The position numbers and the translations under genes are program-made. DNA of 64,000 nucleotides from Lumnitzera littorea (Eukaryota; Streptophyta; Magnoliopsida; Myrtales; Combretaceae), in NCBI GenBank assembly GCA_024138015.1, contig JAMXBB010000003.1:73429813-73493812 (forward strand), written 5' to 3'. The notes under the pieces are model-generated. The model was not told the origin of the DNA. It saw only the letters and a list, made by a program, of their open reading frames with translations, and searched no databases. Below, piece after piece: positions 1 through 11,271 of this stretch (positions are counted from its first letter, which is position 1; each line of letters begins with the position of its first letter).

Positions 1-1000
1 TCATTTCTAGCAATGGTTTGTAATCAACCATCCAACCACTAGTTAAGTTAGCTGGATTGCCCTCATTTTTTTTAGCATCACATAACCCATTAAGTGACTC
101 GTGACCATTTAGTTAGATTACTAGTGGTATAACCACTTTACCATCATGAGGCCTTCGACCACTATTTAAGGAGGGTATGGTGTTATAACCTCTATAAATG
201 GATTTTTGATGATAATAAAATATACATAATCAAGTTATTGATTATGTAGAAAAGACTATTTTTATGAAATTCAAAGGATTAATTGAAAACAAGGAAAGTT
301 AAGAAACAATATTAGGTAGATACTAAACACATGACAAGAAGAATATAAGTAGCTTAGAATCATGATATAGAAGATAAAACAGAATTTAGAGATGAAGGAA
401 GAAAAGAAAAGTATGAACAAAATGGGAGATGAATATTTCAGAAACCAAGAGAATTTCAGAAGTAATATAGCAATAAGGAACAAACTACAAACTTTAAAAG
501 CTAGACAAGAATCAAGAAAATTTTAGAAGTCAGAAGCCAAACAAGAAACTAGACAAGTTTAGAAGCTAAATGATCTTAGAGGCAAAATTAAATTAGAAAC
601 TAATTAGCAGAACAAACAATGACAACTAATTATGGAGGTCAAGGCCCAATGTTAAGGAGAAAATATATTTGGATAATATATTTGCTAAGGATAAGAAAAG
701 TAACATAAATGAGAATCGGATCAACAAGTATGAATTAAGTGCCAAGGAACTGGTCCTCCATATTAGTTTAACTTCTAGTTAAAATTTGAGAGTAATAACC
801 ACTCGATTCCCCTTCTCCCTTCTACCCACCCTAATTCCCTTCTTAATTGTTTATCATATATTACCACCTCACTACAAGTACACAAGGCTCATTTGTCATG
901 GCTCAAATTACATAAATTTCTCTACTTTAAGACTTGCATTTGTGCATAAATTCAAGAGAAACTAGTGAATTTTATATAAAAATGAAGTTAATGCACGAGA
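1..1000. other. Unassigned AT-rich sequence left of the backbone LTR
   Basis: No coding similarity, PBS or clear LTR end can be seen here. Short reading frames are closed by stops in all frames. It may be more of the upstream part of the backbone 5' LTR, whose left edge I cannot place, or an older flanking repeat. Confidence 0.3.
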
Positions 1001-2725
1001 TGGCCTAACTTAAGAAAAATTGATAAAAATACATGAAAAAGATTATGCATGCAGGTGCTTGGGGGCTACCATGATCTTGGTAGCCCCTTGTCAGTCGATC
1101 AAGTAGCTAAAAATGAAAAGTGTTGGAATCAAGCCTATTGATGGATCGGTAACTATGCTATGGATTGATTAGTATGCCTTGAAGTGCAAGGGTTATGCTA
1201 CTACACAGGTGATCAATTGGGAGTAGAGGATGAAGATCAATAAACTCATTCATAAGGGAATTGACCACAAAGGTTGATTGGTACCCTCCTTATCAATCGA
1301 TTGGTAGAAGACATTAGTGTTAAAGTTTATCATAACTAAAACATTAATCCAAAATGCTACATTTCATAAAGTATGAAAGCAATGTTAGGCTAATAAGTGC
1401 CTATCGATCGATCAGTCAATCAGTAGCCTATCTTATCGATTGATACCGATCAATCAATAACTCATCTTACTGATAAATCGATGGCTCAAAATTATAAATA
1501 GTTACATTTCCTACAAAAATGAAAAGTCATAATTAGGATTTCTCTAAGTTTTACTATATTTTTGCTAGCTCATTGTTGTGTTTTCTATTTTTATGCTATT
1601 TCTATGATATTTAGCACTTGTTCTTGAGAGTTTTATGCATATTTTGTGACATTTATAGTAAATTCAATTTGGTTTCTTGTCTTAATCTCCATTTGTACTC
1701 TTGTTCTTGTTTAGGTAGCTCTTTATCTTGTTCAAATCACAGAAGTTTCTACTATATTTTCAATTATTCTTGTTATTATTTTTGATATCATGTGTGATTA
1801 AGTAGTTTCTTATAGGTTTGTAGTATTGTGGATGATGTAGTTGGTGAAATATTGTAGTTTTGATATTGGTTTGTGTGTTTAATTGGGATTTTGATGATTA
1901 ATACTCTATTTGAACTTGTTGAGGTATTAGAAATATGATCTTCTTAATTGGGCTTTTGTGATTATGAGACCTAGAGGAGATTAGTTATATGAATCCTTTG
2001 AGAGTTGAGTGAATTTTCATAATTATGAGATCGCTAGGAGATTAATTTTGTAAATTCTGGTTAACGTCAATGAGTTTGCAGAGTGTTAATGAATGGATGT
2101 TTACAACCTCGTGATTGAGAGGAAATTGGGAGTGGAGACCCCATTGAATTCACATTGCTTAATGTGGTTCTAGTGAATTATGATAGGTTATGAGACCGAA
2201 AAGAGATTGACCCTTAGTTTGTAGAATTAGAACATTTAATTCATGACAAGAATTATATGTTTAGCTAATCATGTAGAAAAATGAGATCAAGAGGAGATTT
2301 TTTGCTACATAGTTGAGTGAAATGCTTTATTGGGATTGAACTCAAGTAAATTCCATTAAAACCCACTTAAAGACCATATCTAATATATTACTAACATAAC
2401 CTCACTAGTACATTGTAAGCATGTTATAAGCCTATGCCTTTGTTATTTGTGTTAGTAGTTATATTTTTGTTCTTACATTTAGTTTCAATTGCAATTTATC
2501 TACTCTCTATTCAACTAGCCTAGACTAAAGTAGTAGATTAAAATTTGGTACTTAGATGAACCCTTCTACTTGAGGAAATGACCTAGTTAATACCCATAAG
2601 GCTTTTATTGTTGAAGACAATTTAGCACACTAATCAGTTAAGGGTTGACATTGTTTTCAAAGCTTTCATTTAATAAAACTTATATCTTTAAATTATTAGT
2701 GTACATATGGACACCTGTTTAGTCA
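1000..2725 (+). repeat. 5' LTR of the backbone Athila/Tat-type element (left edge uncertain)
   Basis: The right edge is well supported: the sequence ends in AGTCA at 2725, followed by two bases and then an Athila-type primer binding site. A TATA box (ATTATAAATAG) at 1491-1501 fits an LTR promoter, leaving about 1.2 kb of R/U5 downstream. The stretch at about 1080-1490 repeats short TCGAT/ATCAAT words and would be U3. The left boundary is a guess, because no second copy of this LTR was recognised on the far side for comparison. Confidence 0.5.
1491..1501 (+). promoter_or_regulatory. TATA box of the backbone LTR
   Basis: ATTATAAATAG matches the plant TATA consensus. It lies about 1.2 kb upstream of the LTR end and PBS, as expected for a U3/R promoter. 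Confidence 0.45.
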
Positions 2726-2727
2726 TT

Positions 2728-2746
2728 TGTGTCGTTGTCGGAGGGA
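2728..2746 (+). other. Primer binding site of the backbone element (Asp-tRNA type)
   Basis: TGTGTCGTTGTCGGAGGG is a decayed form of the site typical of plant Athila/Tat elements, which pairs with the 3' end of aspartate tRNA. The differences are mostly C-to-T and G-to-A changes. It follows the LTR end by two bases and comes before gag. Confidence 0.7.
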
Positions 2747-3073
2747 AGACAATTGATTTAATATTAGATAAACTGAAGAGTAAGATTAGGCCTTAGTGTA
2801 GCTATAGTTGGTAGCTTAGTGCAATTTTTGTTAATTTTAAGTAGTTTAGCTATCAAAGTTTTGATCTTTAGTTGTATTCTTGTTAATTTGAGCTGCTTTG
2901 AGTATACAGTTTGAGACTTTACTGTTGAGATTTGTTGGCTGAAAGCTAAATTGGCTTTAGCCAATCTTTCATCACACTAAGAAAGTGATGTTTAAATACT
3001 TACGTTAATATTTTCAAGTTGTATTTTAGTGGTTTGGTTGGAATTGAAAGGAGTAAAATTTAGGGGAATAGAT

Positions 3074-4440
3074 ATGGGTGACAATAGAAAATTGTGGGAT
3101 TACTTGATTCCTTCTATTTGAGATGTAACCCCAATTCTTAATTCACCTAAAATTCAATTAGAGAATTGCAAGCTTAGCCCTAAGTTGCATAGGTTTGTAT
3201 AAGGTAAACAATTTGAAGGACATCTACATAATGATCCTAATGAGCACATTCAAGAGTTTCTCTAATTGTGCTCAACTATTGAATATTAAGGTGTTTCAGA
3301 GGGTACATTGATGTTATGATTGTTCCCATTTTCACTAAAAGCATGTAGGAGTTGGTATTATGAATCAAAAGGAGAGGGTATTAACATGTGGGAGGATTTG
3401 GCTTCTTGATTCCTTACATACTTTTTTCCACCATAAAAAGTTGTTGCCCTTAAGTTAAGAGTATTGATATTTGCACAAAAGGAAGGAGAATCTTTAGTAT
3501 AGCTTAGGAGAGGTTTAAATGGTTAGTGTGGCAATGCCCTTGCCATGGATGCCCTAAGAGGGACCAACTCCAGTTATTCTATCAGGCTTGAATCATTAAG
3601 ATAGACTACTGGTGGACACTATGATTGGAGGTAGTCTATTAAGGAAAATAGAGGATGAAGCATGGGATCTAATTGAAGTGATGACATATAATGACAGGAA
3701 TCGAAGAGTTCACGTCCACATGAAGAAAGGTGCCAAGGATTCAACTAAAAGTGACATAGAATGATTAAAGGAGGAAGTGGCAAGGTTATTTGAGCAACTT
3801 AATGAACATAAAAGAGTCACTTATGTGTATACGCAAGAAGTTGAATCGATTGAGGTTTGTGCTAAATATGAGCTCGCTCATGATGAGCAAGGGTATCTTA
3901 GACTAAGACGAATAAGGACATTAAAATATAGCCTATATACCTTACTTAGGCAATTCCTAAGAAGCTCATTTGGACAATCACCAAGGTCATCCTCAAATAA
4001 GTTAGAAGGTGGCTCACTATGAATAGATCAAGTGGTTCATTTAACGAGCTCCTAAGGAGCAACCTAAACCATAAGGTTGAACTTTAGGAGTGTGTGAATG
4101 AATTTCACCATAAACACAATGAAGGCTGTTCATGGTTAGAAAAGCAGCTTATGGAACTTGTCGAAACATTGTACTCATTTAGGGAGATTACCTTAAGAGC
4201 AAAAAACAAATAGCAACCACTAGGAGTGAAAGAGAAATTAAACAATTCAGCTAAGAAGAAGAAAAGAAATTAAACAACCATATTTGGAAAAAGAATGTGA
4301 ACCTATAGTTAGGAGTGAAAGAGAAAGGGTAAATGAAGAGAAGGAGAGGCAAAGGGATGACTCTCTTCTTAAGAAAGAACCCAAAGCAAGATTTTACACC
4401 CTTCCAATACCCTTTCCAACTAGGTTAAAGCAATAAAAAT
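3074..4440 (+). pseudogene. gag: gag of the backbone element, degenerate
   Basis: Gag is the capsid/nucleocapsid polyprotein that packages element RNA. The start at 3074 (MGDNRKLWDYLIPSI) matches the N-terminus of Athila/Tat-type Gag. The retrotransposon gag core follows: a DPNEHIQEFL-like segment at about 3236-3265, a LFPFSLKACRSWYYES-like segment at about 3318-3365, and WEDLAS...FLTYFFPP at about 3390-3435. The longest open stretch is 3777-4022, which begins upstream of its ATG with a helical EEVARLFEQLNEH segment. Many in-frame TAG/TAA/TGA codons and at least one frame change make it a pseudogene. No intact zinc knuckle was seen. The family call is firm; domain limits are approximate. Confidence 0.75.
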
Positions 4441-4990
4441 TAGATCAATGATTTGCTAAATTTTTAGAAACATTTAAGTAAGTATATATTAATGTACCTC
4501 TCTTTGAGGCTCTTAAACAAATGCCTTCATATGTGAAATTCATGAAGGAGATCTTGACTAAGTAAAGGAAGGTACAAAAGGAAGTAGTGATGCTTTCTAG
4601 GGAGTACTTAGTCATCTTGTAAGATACCTTATCAAGAAAGCTAAGGGACTTGGAAGTCTAATCATTCCTTATATAATAGGGGAATCAGCAAAAAGTACAG
4701 CATTTGTGATTTAAGTGCAAGAATCAACTTAAGGATTTTTCCCATATTTAAAATGCTTTGATTAGAGGAGTGTAAGCCTACTAGGATGTCCCTCCAATTA
4801 GCAGATCGAAGTGTGAAATATCATTGAGGGATAGTTAAGGATGTAATTGTAACTATGGTAAATTTGTTCTTCTAGTAGACTTTGTCGTGTTAGATATGAA
4901 GGTTGACAAAGATGCCCCCTTAATCTTAGGGAGGCCTTTTCTAGCCATCGTGCAAGCAATGATTAATGTTAAGGAAGGAAAGCTTACCCT
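4390..4990 (+). pseudogene. Gag-protease linker and aspartic protease region of the backbone element
   Basis: From about 4390 the translation gives the linker that precedes protease in Athila/Tat elements (FYTLPIPFPTRLK, then FAKFLETFK, then EALKQMPSYVKFMKEIL). The protease region at about 4785-4985 includes VDFVVLDMKVDKDAPLILGR, the conserved C-terminal part of retroviral-type proteases with its LILGR motif. The DTG/DSG catalytic loop that should lie upstream is not readable. The cause could be decay or a short deletion near 4680-4780. Several stops interrupt it. Confidence 0.7.
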
Positions 4991-5747
4991 CAGTGCCCTC
5001 GGTGAGGAAATTACAATGGAGGTACCTCGAATAATGAAGTTGCCCTATGGGGCTAATGATTGTTAATCCATGCAATTGATTGAAGATCTTATGGAGGAAT
5101 CACCATAAAATGAAATAGGAGAAGTACAAATTGGCAAATGGAAGGAGGATTTTAAATAGAGTGATAATGAAAGTGACAATGAGGAATACCTTGATTTGGA
5201 AGAGGATATAGTCGAGGAGGTAGTTAGGATTTGGTCAAGATCATTTGAACCATTGGACATTGAACTTGGTGTGGACAAATTGTGACCATTAATTGAGGTT
5301 CTACCTTAGTTAGAGTTGAAGCAATTACCAAACTATATGAAGTATGCCTTTTTATGAGAAAAAAACACTTTTCTTGTAATAGTAGCTTCCAATCTAACAA
5401 GGGAAAAGGAGGAGAGGTTATTAGAGATATTAAAGGGAAACAAGGAAGCTATTAGTTGGATGATAATAGACATACATGGCATCCACCCATCGCTGTGAAT
5501 GCATACGATTCTCCTCGAAGTAGAGTACAAGCCTATTGTTCAACCGTAGACAAGGCTTAACCTTACTCTATAGGAAGTGGTGAAACTTTTGGATGCAAGG
5601 ATAATATACCCAATTTTAGATAGTAAATGGGTGAGTCTTGCTCAAGTGGTTTCAAAGAAAAGAGGAATGAATGTGGTGAAAAATGAAAAGAATGAATTAC
5701 TCCCAACAAGGACTGTGATCGGATGGCAAGTTTGAATTGATTATTGG
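4990..5747 (+). pseudogene. pol: Start of reverse transcriptase of the backbone element, interrupted at 5747
   Basis: After protease the reading continues through the acidic linker and the segment before RT (LPNYMKYAFL, REKEERLLEILKGNKEAISW, then IIDIHGIHPSL). The N-terminal fingers follow: EYKPIVQP, ARIIYPILDSKWVSL, VVKNEKNELLPTRTVIGW. The frame breaks at 5747 inside the fingers domain where element A inserted, and the next residues of the same domain resume at 25727. Stop codons are scattered through it. The short open frames on the opposite strand here have no family support. Confidence 0.8.
5743..5747. repeat. Left target-site duplication of A (ATTGG)
   Basis: ATTGG directly precedes the LTR start TGTCAAGCCC and reappears at 25722-25726. 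Removing A and one copy rejoins the backbone RT in frame (DYW then KLKDAT). Confidence 0.9.
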
Positions 5748-7680
5748 TGTCAAGCCCTATTTCGGTTTTCTTTAATTTAACCTATATAAAACCCAACTTG
5801 CTTAATATAAATTACTTAACATTAAATTAAGGAAACGTTTTTCTTTTAAAAAAATGTTTAAAAATATATTTTAAAAAATTAAAGTCACCAACCAATTAAA
5901 TTAGTTAAAATGAAATTAGGGTTTTCGGGTGGAAAAACCTTAATTTAGTTACTAGTTTATGGATATTCTAAAAAAAATAATTTTTAGAGAATTAACTAGA
6001 AAAAACTAAGTTTGAGGCCTAACTTATTAAGTTTAAGTCACCATGTAAAAAAAAAAAAAAACTAATGGGCTTTTATTTTATTTTTTATAATTTGTTTTAA
6101 AATGCTAAGGTATGTACAAATTTGCAAAAATATAACTAAAATCAAATTTTTATTACAAATTTTCAAGAATTTTTTTTTATTTTTTATGGTTGCCTTAGAG
6201 GTGCCTCTATACCTGTTAATTGGGATCAAATCAATATAGTTCTTTAATTTTTAGAAAATATTTAATGAGAGAATATTTTTTCAAAGAAATCGAGCCAGAT
6301 TTACGTTAATTATCAATTTATTATATTTTTTTTTAGAAAAAACCTAAAAAGATCTAGCTTTGAAAATCTATATTTTTAAAAGAGCACTTAACTAATTAAA
6401 TCTTTTGAAAAACTCTAATTAAGATTTTTTATTTTTAATAAAAACTACTACGTGTCAAAAATTGTTTTTTTCTAAATCCTAAATGCAAGATATACTGAGA
6501 TATATATCTTTTTCACAAATATGAATCTCAGAGAAAAGATATGCAACTTTAAAAAAAAAATGCAACTTAACTAAAATTTATCAAACAATTAGAAATTATC
6601 TAAAAATTGCAAAATGGCATGACAATTATTAAAATTGATAAAAAAACTTGTACTAAAAAACAAGTTAGTAAAATAAATTGATTAACTAAAAAAAAATTAA
6701 CTAATTAACTAAAATAATTTATTTAATTACCTAAATGGGTTGAATCGTATACGTGATCGAACATGCATGGTTGTATGAATTGTGCATAGGTCGTGGACAG
6801 TAGATGTTGTGCTGCGCGTGAGTGACTGGAGTGCAATGTATGTGTATGTTGTGACCTATGATCATGTGTGCGTAAGTGTGTTGACCATGCGTATATGTTG
6901 AGTGTTGACTAGATGTGAGAGAGAGTGAAGTGTAGGTGTATGTACGTGTTGATTGTGTCAGGATGTGTATGTGTGTTGAGTGTAAATTGTGTATATGTGT
7001 ATGTTGTGTGTGTTAAGCGTCAGCAAGGATTAAGTGCTATTTGTATTGAAATTATGTGGTGAATAATGTGAAGGAATGTGTGTAAATGTCCAAGGAATTA
7101 GAAGAGTGGCATGTAGAATTATGTGTGACTTTGGGATTTGTGTAAATATGGGTAAATTTGAAAACGTGAATTTTTTATAGCACATTGTCCACTATTTATA
7201 GGCTATAAATTTGAATCTTTTGGATCTTTTTGGATGAAGATGCAATCTTAACAAATCCAAGATACAATGATATGATAATACTTGATTTGGATTCATTAAA
7301 GATTTAACCCAGTTTCTGGAAACCCTACATTGATTTGGGCTTTCTATTTTAAGCCTGATTCAGTCCATCTTAATTTAGCTTAAAATACATGCTAACTCAT
7401 TTAATAAATCCCAAGTCTATTTAGCCCAATATAAATTAAATAAAAAAAATATGCTTTATATTGGACTAGACTAAAAAATATTTTAATGAAGCCCAACTAT
7501 TCATCAACTCGGAATTTATCAAATTGAATGTACACTATTGTCTGATCTGATCTTAAACGACTAACTCGACTTGACACTTTTATTATTCTTTTCAATTTTT
7601 TTAGTTTTATAAATTTTTTTAAACCTGTCCTAATAAAAAAAAAAAAAAATCTTAACAGTTGCAAAAATAATGTATTTACA
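5748..7680 (-). repeat. 3' LTR of element A
   Basis: About 1.93 kb, from TGTCAAGCCC to TGTATTTACA on the plus strand. It aligns along its length with 23750-25721, for example the shared block near 5890-6060 and 23875-24060, the GT-rich block near 6820-7130, and the TATA region. In minus-strand sense it begins TGTAAATACA, a decayed form of the TGTAGACACC start of Tat-type LTRs. A polypurine tract lies immediately upstream (plus 7681 onward). Confidence 0.88.
7191..7202 (-). promoter_or_regulatory. TATA box in the 3' LTR of A
   Basis: On the minus strand this reads CCTATAAATAGT. The other LTR has the equivalent CTTATAAATAGT at 25232-25243. The CA-rich stretch downstream on the minus strand (GT-rich on plus) would be the transcribed leader. 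Confidence 0.5.
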
Positions 7681-7726
7681 GCTACCCCTCTTTGTAGTAA
7701 AGTTTGATTAAAACTTCGCTATAAAG
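7681..7726 (-). other. Polypurine tract and adjoining hairpin of element A
   Basis: On the minus strand CAAAGAGGGGTAGC directly precedes the LTR, as expected for the polypurine primer of second-strand synthesis. Next to it is an inverted repeat on the plus strand: CTTTGTAGTAAAGTTT (7690-7705), a 5-base loop, and AAACTTCGCTATAAAG (7711-7726), pairing at about 13 of 16 positions. The same arrangement is present in B and C. Confidence 0.75.
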
Positions 7727-7824
7727 ATTAAAGAGATATCTACTTTTATTGAATCCTATCTTAAATTGATAGGATAAAGATTACTGACTTGAATGGTCAG
7801 CTGAGTAGTGTCTCATTTTGAAAA

Positions 7825-8046
7825 AGGATATCGACTTGAAAGGTTGATGTGAAGAATAAACTACCCTTCTTAAAAGGATGGGGTGAAGGAATATGACGCC
7901 CATCTTGAAAGGATGGGGTAAAGGAATAGGAAGCCCATCTTGAAAGGACAAGACAAAAAAATAATAACCTATCTTGAAAGGACTGGGTAAAGGAATAGGA
8001 GGTCTTATCTTGAAAGGATAGGGTAAATAAATAGGAGGCCTATCTT
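7825..8046. repeat. 36-bp tandem array of element A, first block
   Basis: Imperfect copies of a unit built on CCATCTTGAAAGGATGGGGT follow one another with a spacing near 36 bp. The array is cut at 8051 by element F and continues at 18440 in the same unit, so both blocks were one array. Confidence 0.85.
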
Positions 8047-8051
8047 AAAAG

Positions 8052-8911
8052 TGATAAGGATCAAGGATCGATCATGTGCTCTTGAACCCGAGGGCTTGCT
8101 TAGATGCTGTTCGAGGTGAGTTAAGTGTTGAGGAGTAATGCTTGCCCTAGTTTAACCTGCATGCCGAGCCGACCCTTCCACAACACACCAGTCTAAGCAG
8201 CAAATTAGGATATAGCTAACCCTATAGTGCTAAGGCCGAGCTAACAATTGTCAAGAGCTAACCATCCAAGGTTGACCCGATTAAGAGTCGTCCCTGAGCT
8301 AACCCTTGTCTAGTCTTAGCAATCAAAGCTACCAATGCCGACCAGACCTAATTAAGGTTTACCCCTGCTTGACTTGCAGTATTATTGGGACCATAGAATG
8401 AGCAAAACTGTCTTTTCTGACATTCGTACTATCTATTTTGACAATGGATATTTTCTTTGCATGATTACATTTATACCCTTGTAAATTATTCCTTCTTTTC
8501 CTAGCTAGTAGAAATCCTTTTTTGTAATTTCTTATAACCTAAGACTTACCCTAATTAGGTATTATAAATACTTATAAATTGTAATAGTTGCATCAATCAA
8601 TATACTGAGAATACATTGAACTTTCTCACTCTCTTGAGCTTAATGTCCTTTCTACTTACTCTTGAGCTACTTTTACCTAGCTTATTGAATGTGGATTAGT
8701 AACGAGGGCCCTTTGGCCATATTTGTGCGTTATATTAAGTGTGACCTGAGTTCGTGTGAGGCGTTAGTGCGTTATATCCATTGTTGGTGCATGGGAACCC
8801 CTACTCATCCTTTGATTTCCATTTATCTTTCGGACCATCTCACGGTCTAGACCCACCTCCTTGGGTTACATGTGATATTGAGTTTGTATGTTCATCCATA
8901 AGTTCGTATAA
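8052..8911 (+). repeat. 5' LTR of chromovirus F
   Basis: It runs from TGATAAGGATCAAGG to GTTCGTATAA and aligns with the 3' LTR at 17503-18439. It lacks a block of roughly 60-80 bp present in the 3' LTR around 17620-17680. A TATA box (ATTATAAATA) is at 8561-8570. The 3' copy ends in the canonical CA; this copy ends in AA. Confidence 0.85.
8561..8570 (+). promoter_or_regulatory. TATA box of the F 5' LTR
   Basis: ATTATAAATA, matched by TATTATAAATT at 18088-18098 in the 3' LTR and by TCATATAAAT near 62811 in related element H. The shared position supports a true LTR promoter. Confidence 0.5.
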
Positions 8912-8914
8912 TAT

Positions 8915-8927
8915 TGATATTAGAGCT
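8915..8927 (+). other. Initiator-Met primer binding site of F
   Basis: TGATATTAGAGCT begins four bases after the LTR end. It is a decayed form of the initiator-methionine tRNA site used by many plant chromoviruses. Related element H has the better preserved TGGTATTAGAGCTC at 63157-63170. Confidence 0.75.
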
Positions 8928-9265
8928 TAGCTACGTTCAAAGCCGGTTTCTACTATTATGTTCTTTGAGTGGTTTGTTACTACTTTCATATGATAGAGAT
9001 TCTATTGTTAACATTAGATTTTGGTAGTTAAGAAGTATTCTGTGCTTTGTTTTCCCTCATTTTCGATACGAAAAATAGAGTGTGGTTGATTGTTTGTTTG
9101 TTGTGTAATTATCGTAGCATTAGAAGTATTGGTTATTGACCTGCTGTTGTTATTTATGGAAAAAACTTCAAGTGGTATTATCAAACATCAATTTTGTGGA
9201 GTAACCATCAATGTCAAATTTAAGTGTTTAAGAAACTTTGGGAAACCAAGAAAGTAGTACTTGAC

Positions 9266-10340
9266 ATGGCTAAGGGCAAGAAGGAAGCTTTATACCTTAG
9301 TCAGTAGGTGACCGCTTAGATAGGCTTATTGACTTGGTAGCTAGTTTGGCTAAGTTAATGCCTCAGCTTGACTACCCTGAGTTGAAGGAATTGGTAGGGA
9401 TGCTAGACGAAGGCTAACGCTTAAAGAGATTGAGGAAGAAGTGAAAGGAGATGACGACGTAGAGAAGTACAATGAGGTTGAAGAAAGAAATTTATGAGCC
9501 CTTAGAGTCGAAGGATTGAGGATGCATATTCTAAGATTTTTTAGAAGTGGTGATGCCAAGGACTACCTAGATTAGGTAAATAAGATTAAAAAGCAGTTTG
9601 AGTGCAATGAAGTGCTTCATAATTCAAAGGTTAAGTTACTATATTAGAGTTTGTTGGTTATGTTGCCCTATGGTGGAAAAACTTGCAAACTACTTGACGA
9701 AGAGAAGGAGAACGAGAAATCAGGAGATGGGATGAAATGAAGAGGGTTATGGGGAGAAGGGCTACTATCTTTAGGATGCCTTGAAAAGGTTATAGGAACT
9801 GAGGTAAGGAGGATCAACTATTGAAGCTTATGTTAAGGAATTCCAAATGTTGATGATCTAATGCAAAGTCAGTGAGCCAGAAGACTGAATGGTATCTCGA
9901 TTCAATAGTGGACTGAAATATGAGATCGGAGATATCTTAGAAACCATGGAAATTAGGTAACTTGATGATGCGATTTAAGCCACCTAAAGGATAGAAAAGT
10001 GTCGAACAAGAAGGTTCCAACCACCAGTTAACCGATTAAGTAGTAGTTGAACTATTTCAAGCAGACTTATGTAAATGGAACCAAGTAAAGTTGTTGAGAC
10101 CCGACCTACTTAAACTACTTGAGAAAAGGAGAAGGAAGTCCTGAGGAAGTTTGAGAAAGGCCAGAGTTTAGGTTGGAAGATAAGTGAGATCAAGTGTTAC
10201 CAATGCCAAAGATTTGGACACATGGCTGCCCAGTATCCAAATAGAAGGACTATGGTGATTTGAGGTGAGATGCCAACTTTCGAAGTAAATAGCACTTACG
10301 AGGAAGTAGAGGAGTTGAAGGAGGACGGATAGACCGGGCT
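9266..10340 (+). pseudogene. gag: gag of chromovirus F, degenerate
   Basis: The start at 9266 (MAKGKKEALYLSQ) is also found in element H, which supports it as the true Gag start. The matrix/capsid core includes LAKLMPQLDYPELKELVG, FECNEVLHNSKVKLL, a LWWKNLQT-like segment and STIEAYVKEFQMLM. A CCHC zinc knuckle lies at 10195-10236 (CYQCQRFGHMAAQY), with its last cysteine replaced by tyrosine, consistent with one G-to-A change. Several stop codons and frame changes disable it. Its product would form the capsid and bind RNA. Confidence 0.78.
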
Positions 10341-10439
10341 GTCTAAGGAGGAAGTTATCTATAGTGAGGAAGGTAACTTTATACCGACCACTCTAGTGTT
10401 GAGGAGGACAATAAGTGCCAATCTTGTACTTGAAGACAA

Positions 10440-10745
10440 ATAGAAAGAAAATCTCTTCTACATCGGATGCAAGGTGAATGAGTCATTGTATACCTTGATA
10501 GTTGATAGTGGGAATTATACTAATGTAACCTCTGCATTTTTGGTCAAACAATTGAAATTGCCGACTAAGCCCTACCCAAAACCTTATAAGCTTCATTGGC
10601 TCCGTGATAAGGGAGCCTTACAGGTGAACAAATAAGAGTTTGTGCTGATCTGTGTTGGCAAATATCGAGATGAAGTGCTTTGTGATGTGCTGCCCATGAG
10701 TGCATCCCACATTCTACTTAGACGACTATGGATGTTCAATTGAGT
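10440..10745 (+). pseudogene. Aspartic protease of chromovirus F
   Basis: The open stretch contains the catalytic segment LIVDSGNYTNV (DSG at about 10504-10512), then LKLPTKPYPKPYKLHWL, and ends with SHILLRRLWMFN, the counterpart of the usual ILLGRPW motif with the glycine changed. The enzyme would cut the Gag-Pol polyprotein. It lies between the zinc knuckle and RT, the normal order. At least one stop falls within the domain (about 10634). Confidence 0.75.
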
Positions 10746-10799
10746 AGTGATATATGATGGAAGGAGGAATACTTAGTCCTTAGAGTATGAAGGAAGGAG

Positions 10800-11271
10800 G
10801 GTGAAATTGAGTCCTATGATTGTAGAACAAGTAAAGGTCATGCAATCCCAATTGAGCCGAACCTTAAAGAAAGAGGCTTTGGTATTGACTCAAGCCAAAC
10901 TGAAAAGAGAAATGGAGCTTAAAGGACCAACCTATCTACTGGTTTGAAGGATGCTAGAGATGAGGTCCGAGGAGATGGAGCATTTCACTGAGGTGAAAAT
11001 ATTATCGAAAGCGTTTGCCGACCTATTCTTAAATGAGTTACTGGAAGGTCTGTCTCCTATCTAAGGTGTTAAACATGTAATTGACTTACAGCCAGGACTT
11101 GTACTGCTTAACAAACCTACCTATAGGCTGAACCTTAAACAGGTTGCCAAGCTGTAGAAGCAAGTAGATAAGCTAATGAAGAAGCGATATGTATGTGAGT
11201 CCCTTAAATCCTATGTTGTGCCGACCTTGTTAATGCTAAAGAAAGATGGGTCTTAGAGAATATGTGTAGAT
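10800..11271 (+). pseudogene. pol: Reverse transcriptase N-terminal part of F, interrupted at 11271
   Basis: The translation runs through the linker into ILSKAFADLFLNELLEGLSP, HVIDLQPGLVLLNKPTYRLN and SYVVPTLLMLKKDGS, ending at CVD just before the LTR of G3. The next RT residues (SRVINRITIKYRY) resume at 15135. Stops are present, for example at about 11062. The bases either side of the break form the TAGAT duplication. Confidence 0.78.

Noticed and set aside
5748..7680. First read as a plus-strand element with a hairpin just after its 5' LTR
   Set aside because: PBS next to the right LTR, polypurine tract next to the left LTR, the TATA box and the gag orientation in B and C all show minus-strand orientation.
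7825..8046. Possible CRISPR array
   Set aside because: Units are contiguous and imperfect with no unique spacers, and the context is a plant retrotransposon.
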